Origin: Christiangramia gaetbulicola
GTDB taxonomy: Bacteria; Bacteroidota; Bacteroidia; Flavobacteriales; Flavobacteriaceae
Length of the DNA: 64,000 bases
Reading direction: 5' to 3'
NCBI RefSeq assembly: GCF_003054225.1
Contig: NZ_QBKQ01000001.1
Location: 1,364,001-1,428,000, forward strand
Below the pieces are notes generated by a model that saw only the letters and a program-made list of their open reading frames with translations, had not been told where the DNA came from and searched no databases. This document shows, piece after piece, positions 52,396 through 62,600 of this stretch. Position 1 is the first letter of the stretch; every line of letters begins with the position of its first letter. The position numbers were made by a program, and so were the translations under genes.

Positions 52396-52584
52396 TTATT
52401 CAGTTTCCAATCTAACCATTCTTTTTTCCTGCTTTTCCAGTCGGGTATTTAAATAATTCTCAATTGCATTTGTATTCAACTTGAATGAACCAACCGTCCC
52501 AGGTTTCCTGACATAAAAATTATGCTCTCTGGTTATCAAGGTTACAATGGCTTTTAGAACTGGTTTTTCAGATTCGATAGTCAA
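52396..52584 (-). CDS. small hypothetical protein
   Basis: A 62-residue ORF (MTIESEKPVLKAIVTLITREH..., then NFYVRKPGTVGSFKLNTNAIENYL) with protein-like composition and no membrane segment. I do not recognise a family. It has a terminator-like hairpin just downstream on its strand (52376-52340). A genuine gene is possible, but support is only composition and context. Confidence 0.4.
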   Translation of the reverse strand: MTIESEKPVLKAIVTLITREHNFYVRKPGTVGSFKLNTNAIENYLNTRLEKQEKRMVRLETE

Positions 52585-52698
52585 TAGATTGTGCCTTTAA
52601 TCTTTAAAAAGGGTATAATTAACTAGTATTCAGTAATTTGTGTGTTTTTCATTGTATTTATTCTTAATTTATAAGATTCAATCAACATTATAAGAATT

Positions 52699-53433
52699 AT
52701 GAAAAACTACATTATTTATTTTTTAGCCTGTTTCTTATTTTATACAACAGCTAATTCACAGGAAAACAGCGAGCCCAAATCCCTTTATGAAACTCTTTAT
52801 CTTGTACCGAAGCCTGGTATGAACAAACAGTTCGAAGCGGGTGTTGCAGCTCACAACAAAAAATTCCATGCGCCTGGGAAAGACAACCAGGCCATGCTTA
52901 GAAGAGTGGAATACGGTAATAAGGCGGGATGGTATGTATGGGTCATGAATGGTAGCTATGCCTCTTTAGATAGTAGACCAGTGGATGATGCTCATTCCAA
53001 AGACTGGGAAGAGCAGGTAGGGCAATATGTGGAGGAGTATGGGACAACAGATCTCTGGTCCCTTAATAAGGAAATGTCCTCTGGAATGGACCAATTCAGA
53101 AATAAGAAAAGATATGAGACCTGGGCAGTTTATTTAAAACCTTGGGAAGGTTACAGGTTCGATGATTCCATGAAAAAGCTTCAGAAAGCCTTTGCGAAAA
53201 TGAGTGACCGTAATATGCTGGTCTTCGAATCTGAGGTGAGCCGTAAGGGCGGACCCGATGTTGGACTTGTATGGGGATACGATAAATTTGCCGATATGGA
53301 AAATGACAGTAAACTCGTGGATACCTATGAGGAAGTACACGGGAAAGGGTCATGGAGATTGTTCCTGGAAGAATGGAAAGATGTAGTGGAAGATGTAGAT
53401 ATGGAACACCGCGTGAAGGTGGGTGATATGTAA
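52699..53433 (+). CDS. secreted hypothetical protein, NIPSNAP/dimeric alpha-beta barrel-like
   Basis: A 244-residue protein with a signal peptide (MKNYIIYFLACFLFYTTANSQ). It contains two halves that look alike. The first is SLYETLYLVPKPGMNKQFEAGVAAHNKKFH, ending VWVMNGSYASLDSRPVDDAHSKDW. The second is RYETWAVYLKPWEGYRFDDSMKKLQKAF, ending GLVWGYDKFADMENDSKLVDTYEEVHGKG. This suggests a duplicated ferredoxin-like (dimeric alpha-beta barrel) module. The role is unknown. It is monocistronic and closed by a strong terminator. Confidence 0.75.
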   Translation: MKNYIIYFLACFLFYTTANSQENSEPKSLYETLYLVPKPGMNKQFEAGVAAHNKKFHAPGKDNQAMLRRVEYGNKAGWYVWVMNGSYASLDSRPVDDAHSKDWEEQVGQYVEEYGTTDLWSLNKEMSSGMDQFRNKKRYETWAVYLKPWEGYRFDDSMKKLQKAFAKMSDRNMLVFESEVSRKGGPDVGLVWGYDKFADMENDSKLVDTYEEVHGKGSWRLFLEEWKDVVEDVDMEHRVKVGDM

Positions 53434-53457
53434 GCTTTATTAGATCCTATTTAATAT

Positions 53458-53487
53458 AAGCCTCTGATTTTTTTCAGGGGCTTTTTT
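53458..53487 (+). terminator. intrinsic terminator of the secreted barrel protein gene
   Basis: AAGCCTCTGA / TCAGGGGCTT with a short T loop and T run. The rest of the 375-bp gap to 53809 holds no visible gene; a TATTTTTG -7 element lies at 53740-53747. Confidence 0.9.
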
Positions 53488-53808
53488 GTTTCTATTTTTA
53501 ACTGAAATGTGAAATTCAAGATGGAGTTTTATAGGTTTCTAAGGAAGTTGGAAATGTCCTTGAAGTCCTAACCTAAAGAATTTTCTTACTTCATAATCTT
53601 TAATCTGAAAACCAATACTCCTTGCTCTCATCATCTTCTTTTCCTTTTATTTATATACATGCCTGGTAAACTAGCATCTCGAGCATAAAAGTTTACAGAA
53701 AAAACCTATTTGAAAATCAGGTTAATACACTTAAAATTATATTTTTGCGGACCTGAAATGTTAAGAAAAACTAAAGTTGTTTTTAATAAGCCTACTAGAT
53801 TTTAAACA

Positions 53809-55398
53809 ATGAAGAAGATTATTCCCTTACTAATCTTTATAAGTGTTTATGGAATGGCTCAAGGTCAGAAAATGACCTCTGCAGATAGCCTGTTCTATTC
53901 TGAAATTTATAAAAAGGCCACTGACCTTCGGGAAACCAACCTCGACTCGGCATTTTACTACTACCAGCGACTTGAAGCCTTCCTGGCAGATAAGGGTTAC
54001 TCCAAACAGAGATATCGTATTTTACTTGATATGGGAAATACCTATCTCACCCAGGGACAATCAGACAGGGCTATGGAGACCTATCTCGAAATTGCAGAAG
54101 CTTCTGAGCTTGATGAGGATGCCCAGTATAGGTTTTATGCAGATATAAGCATAGCTGGAATTTACCTGGATTCTGAAGATTATGAGAAGGCACTTAAGCG
54201 TTTTCAAAAGATCAGGGAGCAATATACTGTTAAAGACTCCACGAGGATCGAACTATTGCCCTATTGTGTTATATACAATAACGAGGGTATTGCCAATGAG
54301 AATATCGGTAAGTTAAAGGAGGCCGAAGAATTATATAGAAAGGCCATAAAACTTTCTGAAGAGCTTGATGAGCCATACTACCTTGCCAATGCATACAGTA
54401 ATATGGGCTCCCTGGAAGTAAAACGGGAGAACTTTAATAAAGCGCTTGTTTGGCACAAAAAGGCTCTGGAGATAAGAAAGGAGAGCAATTATACCCTGGG
54501 CATCTGCCAGTCTCAAACACATATTGGTATCATTTATTTGAAGCTTGACCAGGTTAAGGAGGGAGAAGAGTATCTGCAGGCATCCTTGGAAAGTGCAATG
54601 CAAATGGGTTACGAGAAGCAGGTAATAGAAAATTCTGAAGCTCTGAAAACAGTTTATGAGAACAGAGAAGATTTCGAGAAAGCTTACCAGATGCAGAAAC
54701 TCGAGATGGAATCCAGGAATAATGTGTTTAATGAGGAAAGCATAAAAAACCAGGAGCGGCTAAAAGCGAAATATGAATATCAACTACAAAAGCAGATAGA
54801 AGAAAAGAAAAGGGAATTCAGGGAGACGGTTTATAAATTCATCTTCGGGATACTTTTGCTTTTATTGATCATTGCTTTTATACTCTTCCGTCTTCAAAAG
54901 ATCAAGACCAGGCAAACCAGGCTTCAGAACGAGAACATTAAAAAGGAGAAGCACTTATTACACCAGGAACTGGACTATAAGAATAAAAAGCTGATGTCTA
55001 ACCTGATGTTCCTGCTGCAAAAGAACGAGATGATCTCTGGTCTTATCGAAAAACTTCGAGAGGCAAAAAAACTAACTAAGGCTCAATGCGATAAAGCTCT
55101 TTCAGAAATGATACGGCAACTAAAGTATAGCCATAACAACGAATCCTGGGAAGAATTTGATCTTTATTTCCAGGAAGTACATTCAGAATTCTACGAAAAG
55201 CTGTCTTCAAATTACCAGCTAACCCCAAATGAAATGAAGTTGGCAGCCTTCACCAAACTCAAACTTTCTTCAAAAGAGATCTCTTCCCTAACCGGGCAAA
55301 GCATCCGTACAATTGATGTGGGAAGATACCGGTTACGTAAAAAATTGGGTATAACTAACTCTGAAGTCAATCTTACTACCTTTTTAAATAGTATTTAG
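53809..55398 (+). CDS. TPR-repeat membrane protein with LuxR-type HTH
   Basis: A 529-residue regulator. A signal peptide (MKKIIPLLIFISVYGMAQGQ) is followed by about six TPR repeats (residues 60-310), with typical units such as YLTQGQSDRAMETYLEIAE and NAYSNMGSLEVKRENFNKALVWHKKALEIRK. After a TM helix near 344-362 (FIFGILLLLLIIAFILF) come a coiled coil and a C-terminal LuxR/GerE HTH (LTPNEMKLAAFTKLKLSSKEISSLTGQSIRTIDVGRYRLRKKLG). Proteins of this layout sense envelope state by TPR and act on DNA from the membrane. It may regulate the adjacent porV-protease pair. Confidence 0.9.
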   Translation: MKKIIPLLIFISVYGMAQGQKMTSADSLFYSEIYKKATDLRETNLDSAFYYYQRLEAFLADKGYSKQRYRILLDMGNTYLTQGQSDRAMETYLEIAEASELDEDAQYRFYADISIAGIYLDSEDYEKALKRFQKIREQYTVKDSTRIELLPYCVIYNNEGIANENIGKLKEAEELYRKAIKLSEELDEPYYLANAYSNMGSLEVKRENFNKALVWHKKALEIRKESNYTLGICQSQTHIGIIYLKLDQVKEGEEYLQASLESAMQMGYEKQVIENSEALKTVYENREDFEKAYQMQKLEMESRNNVFNEESIKNQERLKAKYEYQLQKQIEEKKREFRETVYKFIFGILLLLLIIAFILFRLQKIKTRQTRLQNENIKKEKHLLHQELDYKNKKLMSNLMFLLQKNEMISGLIEKLREAKKLTKAQCDKALSEMIRQLKYSHNNESWEEFDLYFQEVHSEFYEKLSSNYQLTPNEMKLAAFTKLKLSSKEISSLTGQSIRTIDVGRYRLRKKLGITNSEVNLTTFLNSI

Positions 55399-55461
55399 TT
55401 TAAGTGTCTTATAATTAGGTTTTTAAGACCTTTTGTATAGGTATTGTAACCTTAAATAACT

Positions 55462-55485
55462 GGCGTGTATAGATTTTGTCACGCC
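55462..55485 (+). terminator. hairpin between the TPR regulator and porV
   Basis: GGCGTG (55462-55467) / CACGCC (55480-55485) with a 12-base loop, followed by TAATTTTG. A weak terminator or leader hairpin. Confidence 0.4.
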
Positions 55486-55571
55486 TAATTTTGATCCCGT
55501 CTTAACAAAATTTTTTCATTTGAAGAATCATTAATCGGTGCACTAACTAATGCACCAAAAACTTAATTCAA

Positions 55572-56642
55572 ATGAAAAAATTATTGTTCTGGTTGCTCCT
55601 GATACCTTTATCGGTAAAGGTAGGTTTTGCACAGGAGGACTCAGGGGTGCAAAATACCGCTGCACCTTTTCTTTTAATTGTACCCGATGCACGAAGCGGG
55701 GGAATGGCAGATATGGGGGTTGCTACCTCTGCAGATGCCTATTCGCAATTCTTCAATGCTTCGAAATATGCCTTCATGGAAGGAGAAATGCTTCTTGGGC
55801 TGAACTACACCCCATGGCTAAGAAACATTTCTAACGATGTTTTTCTGGGTAGTTTTTCTTTCGCACGAAGAATAAACGAAAGAAGTACCTGGGGAGTGGG
55901 AATGCGCTATTTTTCGCTGGGAGCCATAGAGCTTTCTGATGCTTCTGGAAACGGCACCGGTAGTGCAAATCCTTACGAAGCTGCCCTTGAAGGTTCATAT
56001 TCTTTGAAACTAGGTAAAAATTTCTCTACTGCCGTTACGGGAAGATATGTACGTTCAGATTATGCTTTAGATGGCAATAATTCTAACATAAATACCTTCG
56101 TGGCCGATGTTGGAGCATACTATCAGTCAGACCTTATGAAACTCGGAAAAAATCAGGGTATCTGGCGTGCTGGGATGTCTTTGAGTAATATCGGTTTTAA
56201 TGTAGAACTGGTAGAAGGAGGTCCAAAATCCCAGATGCCCACCAACCTAAAACTGGGAACGGGTTATGAACTTTTAATGGATCCTAAGAATTCTATCACG
56301 GCAAACCTTGAACTGAATTCTCTATTAGTTTCAGATACCGAGTTTGGTAGCCTGGTTTATGCGCTTGGAGCAGAATATAAATATAAAGATGTCTTCGCTT
56401 TACGTACCGGATATTTTCATGAAGCTGAAGATGCTGGTAACAGGCAATTCGCCACTGTAGGTGGAGGAGTTAATTTCAGAAACGCCAGACTTGACCTTTC
56501 TTACCTGTTCAATACTTCAGATGTGGTGAGCCCACTGGAGAATACACTTAGATTTTCCGTGAGTTTTGCTTTTGGTAATGGCAATAAGGCATCGAATAAT
56601 GAACCTCTGGAAGAAAAAGTAGAAGTAGCTCAAACTAAATAG
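55572..56642 (+). CDS. porV: PorV/LptO-type type IX secretion outer-membrane protein
   Basis: A 356-residue outer-membrane barrel. A signal peptide (MKKLLFWLLLIPLSVKVGFAQ) is followed by the family opening QNTAAPFLLIVPDARSGGMADMGVATSADAYSQFFNASKYAF, which is characteristic of PorV. The barrel continues with GVGMRYFSLGAIEL, GRYVRSDYALDG and a final FSVSFAFG strand. PorV shuttles T9SS cargo from the translocon to the attachment complex. It sits 5 bp before a giant secreted protease gene that may be its cargo; whether it is the general PorV or a dedicated paralogue cannot be told here. Confidence 0.9.
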   Translation: MKKLLFWLLLIPLSVKVGFAQEDSGVQNTAAPFLLIVPDARSGGMADMGVATSADAYSQFFNASKYAFMEGEMLLGLNYTPWLRNISNDVFLGSFSFARRINERSTWGVGMRYFSLGAIELSDASGNGTGSANPYEAALEGSYSLKLGKNFSTAVTGRYVRSDYALDGNNSNINTFVADVGAYYQSDLMKLGKNQGIWRAGMSLSNIGFNVELVEGGPKSQMPTNLKLGTGYELLMDPKNSITANLELNSLLVSDTEFGSLVYALGAEYKYKDVFALRTGYFHEAEDAGNRQFATVGGGVNFRNARLDLSYLFNTSDVVSPLENTLRFSVSFAFGNGNKASNNEPLEEKVEVAQTK

Positions 56643-56647
56643 AAAAC

Positions 56648-59600
56648 ATGAAGGAGCAGGATGACGAAAGTGTCGACCACTGGCTCAATAGAAATGCCTC
56701 ACAAAGAAAGGCACTTCGCTCCATGTTAAACGTATTGAAGAGCAGGGAGGTGAAGGAATTCGATACTGAGATTAATCAAGAAAAAAATAACGATAGCAAA
56801 AATAGAATTATGAATAAAATTACACAGTTATTTAAAAAGCTGGGAATCCTGACGATCATGTTATGGATGGCCGGTTCTTTAAATCTTATGGCCCAAAATT
56901 CCGATTTTGTGCCGGGTAAGGTTCGGATAAAGATCAAGCCGGACAAATTAGAATTAGTTGTAAAGGACCTTAATAAGGCATCAACCAGTGGTGTTCTAAA
57001 AACAGGACTTAGCAGCTTTGATAAAATCAGCGCGAGGTATGCAGCCTCTAAAATGCGCCGCCTTTTTCCAGATGCAGGAAAGAACGAGGCAAAACACATT
57101 AAGCATGGTCTTCATCTTTGGTATGAAATAAATGTTGAGAACGAGGCAGATATCAAGGCAGTTGCCAATGAATATGGAGGGAATGAATATATTTCCTGGG
57201 CAGAGCCAATTCGTCAGAAATCTTTGAACTATTCTGGAAGCAGTGTAGTAGAAAGACCAAGCGCTGCTGCCATGGAAACTACTACCAACGATCCTTATCT
57301 AAGCGATCAATGGCATCTTTCCAATGACGGAAGTCTTGAAGGATCGGTTGCAGGATCAGATATCAATGCTCCAAAAGCATGGGACATAAGCATGGGGAAA
57401 TCCAATGTGATCGTTGCCGTGGTTGATGGTGGTGTAGATACAGATCACGAAGACCTAAAAGATAATATGTGGATAAATACCGCAGAATTAAACGGTACAC
57501 CCGGAGAAGATGATGACTTTAACGGGTATGTAGATGATGTGTATGGATATAACTTCGCTGAGAACCAGGGTGAGATCACAGATCAGGACCATGGAACTCA
57601 CGTTGCCGGAACAGTAGCAGCCACCAGCAACAACGGTAAAGGGGTAGCCGGCGTTGCAGGTGGATCCGGTAATGGCGACGGAGTAAAGATCATTTCAGCC
57701 CAGGTATTTAGCGATAACGGTTCCGGAAGCTTTGCTCCTGCAATCGTTTATGGTGCAGATAATGGTGCGGTGATCTCTCAGAACTCCTGGGGTTACCAGT
57801 CTGCTGGTGCATTTGAGCAGGCAGTACTGGATGCGATCGATTATTTTATCGAGGAAGCAGGAAACTATCCTGGAAGCCCGATGAAGGGTGGAGTAGTATT
57901 ATTCGCTGCCGGAAATAATGGAAGAGACGAAATTCACTACCCAAGTTATTATGACCAGACCATCGCTATCGCTTCTACCGGAACCGATTATAAAAAAGCG
58001 AATTACTCAAACTATGGAACCTGGGTAGACCTAACTACTACCGGTGGAAGTTTGAGACAGGGAAATAAAAGCCAGGTGTTAAGTACACTTCCAGATAACC
58101 GTTACGGTTATATGCAGGGAACTTCCATGGCGACTCCTCATGCTTCAGGTATCGCAGCACTTGTGATCTCTAAATATGGATCTGAAACTTTTACTAGCGA
58201 AGACCTTAAAAAGCGTTTGTTCCGTGGGATCAGGGAGATCGATTCTCATAACCCGGAGTTCGAAGGAAAACTAGGGCTAGGATTTATGGATGCTTACCTG
58301 GCACTTGCGCCAGATGATGAGCAGGCACCTGAAACCATCTCTGACCTAACTCTATTGGGAACATCAGAAGATTTCGCAACGCTGAGCTTCACGGTTCCTT
58401 CAGATGCTGGAGATACGACTCCTTACGAATATAAACTTCAGTGGTCCAAAAACATGGATATGAGCGAAGCTTCAGAAATGATGGTCGCTAATGATTTCAG
58501 CAACGTGGGAGATCTTATCGAAACTACCGTTGAAGGCCTTGATTTCGAGACTACCTATTACTTCACCGTAACGGCTATAGATCGTTGGGGTAATGCTGCT
58601 GAAGCTTCCAACCAGGTTGAAGCAACTACCAACCAGGGGCCAGATATCGCTACAGATGTGGCTAACATCAATGTGAATATCGATACCCAGGTAGATGAAA
58701 ATGCTCTTGAGAACTTCAAGATCCTTAACCAACAGGATGGAATTCTTAACTGGGATTCAGAAATTCGTCAGGTTTCCAATTTCCAGTCATACACCAGGGC
58801 TGCATTACCAGCTAGAGGAACTACGGTTAGTGCAAACCAGCTTACTGTAAAGCAGGAACCGGTTGAATTTGTCCAGAAATTCGAAACCAGGAACGCGGTT
58901 CAGAATGCATGGGAATCTTCAGAGAAAAAATATCATGGTATCAATCCAATTTATATTATTGGAGAGACCGATACCACAGCGACCAACTCTTCTGCCACCA
59001 GGTTTAGAGTAGATGAGGCTGACGGCTTCAACCTTACTTATGTTAAGGCTTATTTGAACCTTGACCAGGAAGATGGTCCTGCCATCCTGGAGATCTATAA
59101 AGGAGAAGAGCTGCTTGAGGATAATCTTATCTATTCAGACGACCAGTTCGTAGGTCGCAGCGAGAACGATTCCAGATATCATGGGTATAACCTGAAAGAA
59201 CAATTGTTCTTTGAGCAGGGAACTACTTTCTGGATCGTATTCCATATTCCTGCCGGGAACCTTTACCCGCTTGGAGTTGGGCCGGAGCAAAGCCCGGAGC
59301 AATCAGATAATGCTTTGATGAGTTTTGACCTTGGGGAAACCTGGGTGCCGCTTGCAGGGGCCATGAACAACGATCAGTTCGTTTGGGCCGTTACTGCTGC
59401 AAGCAATGTGGAGCCTCTTCATAATTATATGACGCTAAACCCAACGGAGGGTCAGATACTTGGGGTAGGTGAACAGGATATGGAAGTTGCTATTGACGCC
59501 AGCCAGCTGATCAATGGTAACTACAAGTCTAATATCGTTATTAATTCTAACGATTCAGACACACCAATTCACAGGGTAGCTGCAGATGTGACCGTTACTG

Positions 59601-62600
59601 GTCATAAGCCGGCGCTTGCTACCAATAATATCCTTGACTTCGGAAGCGTTTTCAACGGGCTTTCAGCAACCAGGGAAATGACTATTCAGAACACAGGTTT
59701 TGGAAGATTCAGAACCCGTACGGTAACTTCTTCAAGTCCAAGTTTTAAGGTGAATACTTCTACTTTTTCCTTGAATGTTGCCGCCAAATCTGAAACTACG
59801 ATGTCTATTACCTATACACCATCTGGGGTAGGTAACGAAAATGCTGAGATCACACTTACCAGCTGGAATGGTGATGTTCATACTTTCAACGTATTTGGTG
59901 TTGGAACTGAATCAGCGCATATCGAGGCCGATCCTGCGGTAGTGAACTTCGAAAACATCAATGTTGGAGATAACGCCCAGGCAAGTTTCACTTTGAAGAA
60001 TACAGGAGAATATCCACTTCAATACGGATTCCCTGCATTTACTGAAGATGTAAGTCATATCGAGAATCTTCCGGAGAGTGTTCAGCGTTATCCATACGTG
60101 ATGGAAAGAACACCCTATAATGGTTATGAATTCAATGATATCTCTACTTCCGGGACAGATATTACCGAATTCTTTAAATCCAACCCGATGAACAACTATT
60201 ATAATGTTGATCTTGGGTTTGACTTCCCATTCTTCGGAAAAGCGGTAGACCACATGTATATCACTAAATATGGTGTGCTTACTCTAGGAAAAAACGGGAA
60301 TTTTAATTCCACTTCTAAGTTCCATAGCGCTCAATTGCCAGATGGATACATATCAGGATTGTTAAAAGAATGGGCTCTTTCCAAAGCTGGAAGCATCCAT
60401 TTGAAGAGAGAAGTTGGTAAACTGATCGTTCAGTATACCGATGTTAGACACTCAAATGACAGGGATAATGTTGCGATTACCTTCCAGATCGAGCTTTACA
60501 GCGATGGAGACATCAAATTGATCTATGATAAGTTCGACGGATTATTTTCTTACCAGTTGAGAAGTTTCTATAGCGCTATTGAAAATGAGGCTAAGAATGA
60601 TGGTGTCCTGGTTAATTCCAGCTCTGATAAGGTAGAATTACCAATGATGCCTCAGCAGATCGTTCATATCCACAGCCCAGGACTTGGTCTTATCAAAGAA
60701 GTTACCGAGGCCAAAGGAATGATACAGCCAGGTGAATCGAAAGAGGTCATGATCACTCTTGATGGTGAAAAACTTATCGAGGGAACGCATAAGGAATATA
60801 TTTCAGTTCTTTCCAATGATCCTTTTAATAGCTCTATTCCGCTAGAAGTGAATATCGATGTAGTTGGTGGAGGAGAATCTGAACTGATTCTTAGTGAGAC
60901 CGAAGTGGACCTTGGTGATAATTTTCAGCAGGCAGAAGTTAGAGGAATAATTGGTGCCAAGAACGAAGGTTCGAAGCAGATAGAAATTACTGATATCAAC
61001 TTTGCTAACGCGAGTCTTCGTTTTGAAGGAGAGAGCAGTGTGGTGATCGAGCCAAACCAGACCCTGTTCATTGAATATACGCTGAACACTTCTGAGGTTG
61101 GTGCAGTGAACAATACACTTACTTTAACCGATAGTGAAGGCGCAACTTACGAAGTAGCCTTTACAGGAAATGTGATCGATGCTCCAGGTATTGAAGTAAT
61201 GGAGACTGAATATTCAGTTTCTATGAACCCTGATGAGGAAATGACGAAAAGTTTCAAAGTTACTAACACCGGGAAGTCAACCTTGGAATATGCGATCGCA
61301 GCTACAGAGCACGTGACCGTTCAGCAGCCAGCAGCTCAGAATTCGGTTCCTGAATTTACTTATGTACATCGTTCTACTTATGACGAGACCATGCAGCCGA
61401 ATGCGCAGTGGATAAAACTCAACGAGGAGGACAAAGTTCAATTCTACCTGGCTGATGGAGATCTTTGGGAGGTACTTGACCTGCCTTTCGAATTCGAATT
61501 CTACGAGGAAAAATATGATAAAGTCTGGATGAGTAGCCAGGGTGTTTTAAGCTTTGATGAGATCGAGGATGAGTCATTATCTTACTTTGTACCTCCATCT
61601 GTTCCTAACGATGATGAGTTAAACAATATAATTTCTCCATATTTTGCGGCTGGTGGACCAAATACTAACCTTGCTGAAGATCAGTGGGGAAGATATATGA
61701 AAGCCTTTGATGATAAAGTGGTTTTCGAATGGAGAGGTTACAACAACCTGTTCTATATTGGAGGAGAATTTAGCATACAGGCCATACTATACAAAAATGG
61801 AAAGATCAAGTTCCAGTATAAGAACGATCCTTCCAAGCCAATTAGAGCCTTCTACGGACTTATAGGTATCGAAAACAAAGATGGATCTGATGGAACCCAG
61901 ATCGCTTACTACCAGGATTACCTGGCGAACGAGGTAGCTGTAGAATTTAACCCTGCAACCAAGGAAACTCTTGAGGCCGGCGCCAGCAGGGAATATGATC
62001 TTACTTTCAATACGAATGGAGCCAATGCTGGAACTTATGAGGAATCCTTAAAAGTGATCAATAATACTCCGTTAACTCCTGAAGTTGTAGTACCAATTAA
62101 CCTTGAGGTTTCGGGTGATGCGGAATTAACATTCATTCCTGAAACAGTGGATCTTGGAGAAGAAATGGTAGGTCCAGATGCAGCATATATGCACGACGTT
62201 GCTTTCAAGAACACAGGTAAAAAGACCATGACGGTTAATAATATTCGTGTTGAAGATGCATCTACTGCAACTATAGAGCACCTCGTGTGGCACTTTAGAT
62301 GGGGATGGAGCTGGCAACCAATTGGAGCAACAGATTCATTTACGGTCGAACCAGGTTTTGAATCTAAAACTTTCAGGCTTACGGTAAGTCCTCAAACTCC
62401 AAATGATGCTTATACTAACAAAGTGTTGGTTGATACCGATTTTGGGACTACTGAAGAGTTGCTTATAAAAGCTGCCTTCAAACTGCCACCATCGTTTACT
62501 GTTAACAATGAAGAGATCTATCACCTTGCTTTTAACGATGATGTATACACACATACTCTGAATATGGGGAATGTTGATGGAGAGTCTCCATTGAACTATA

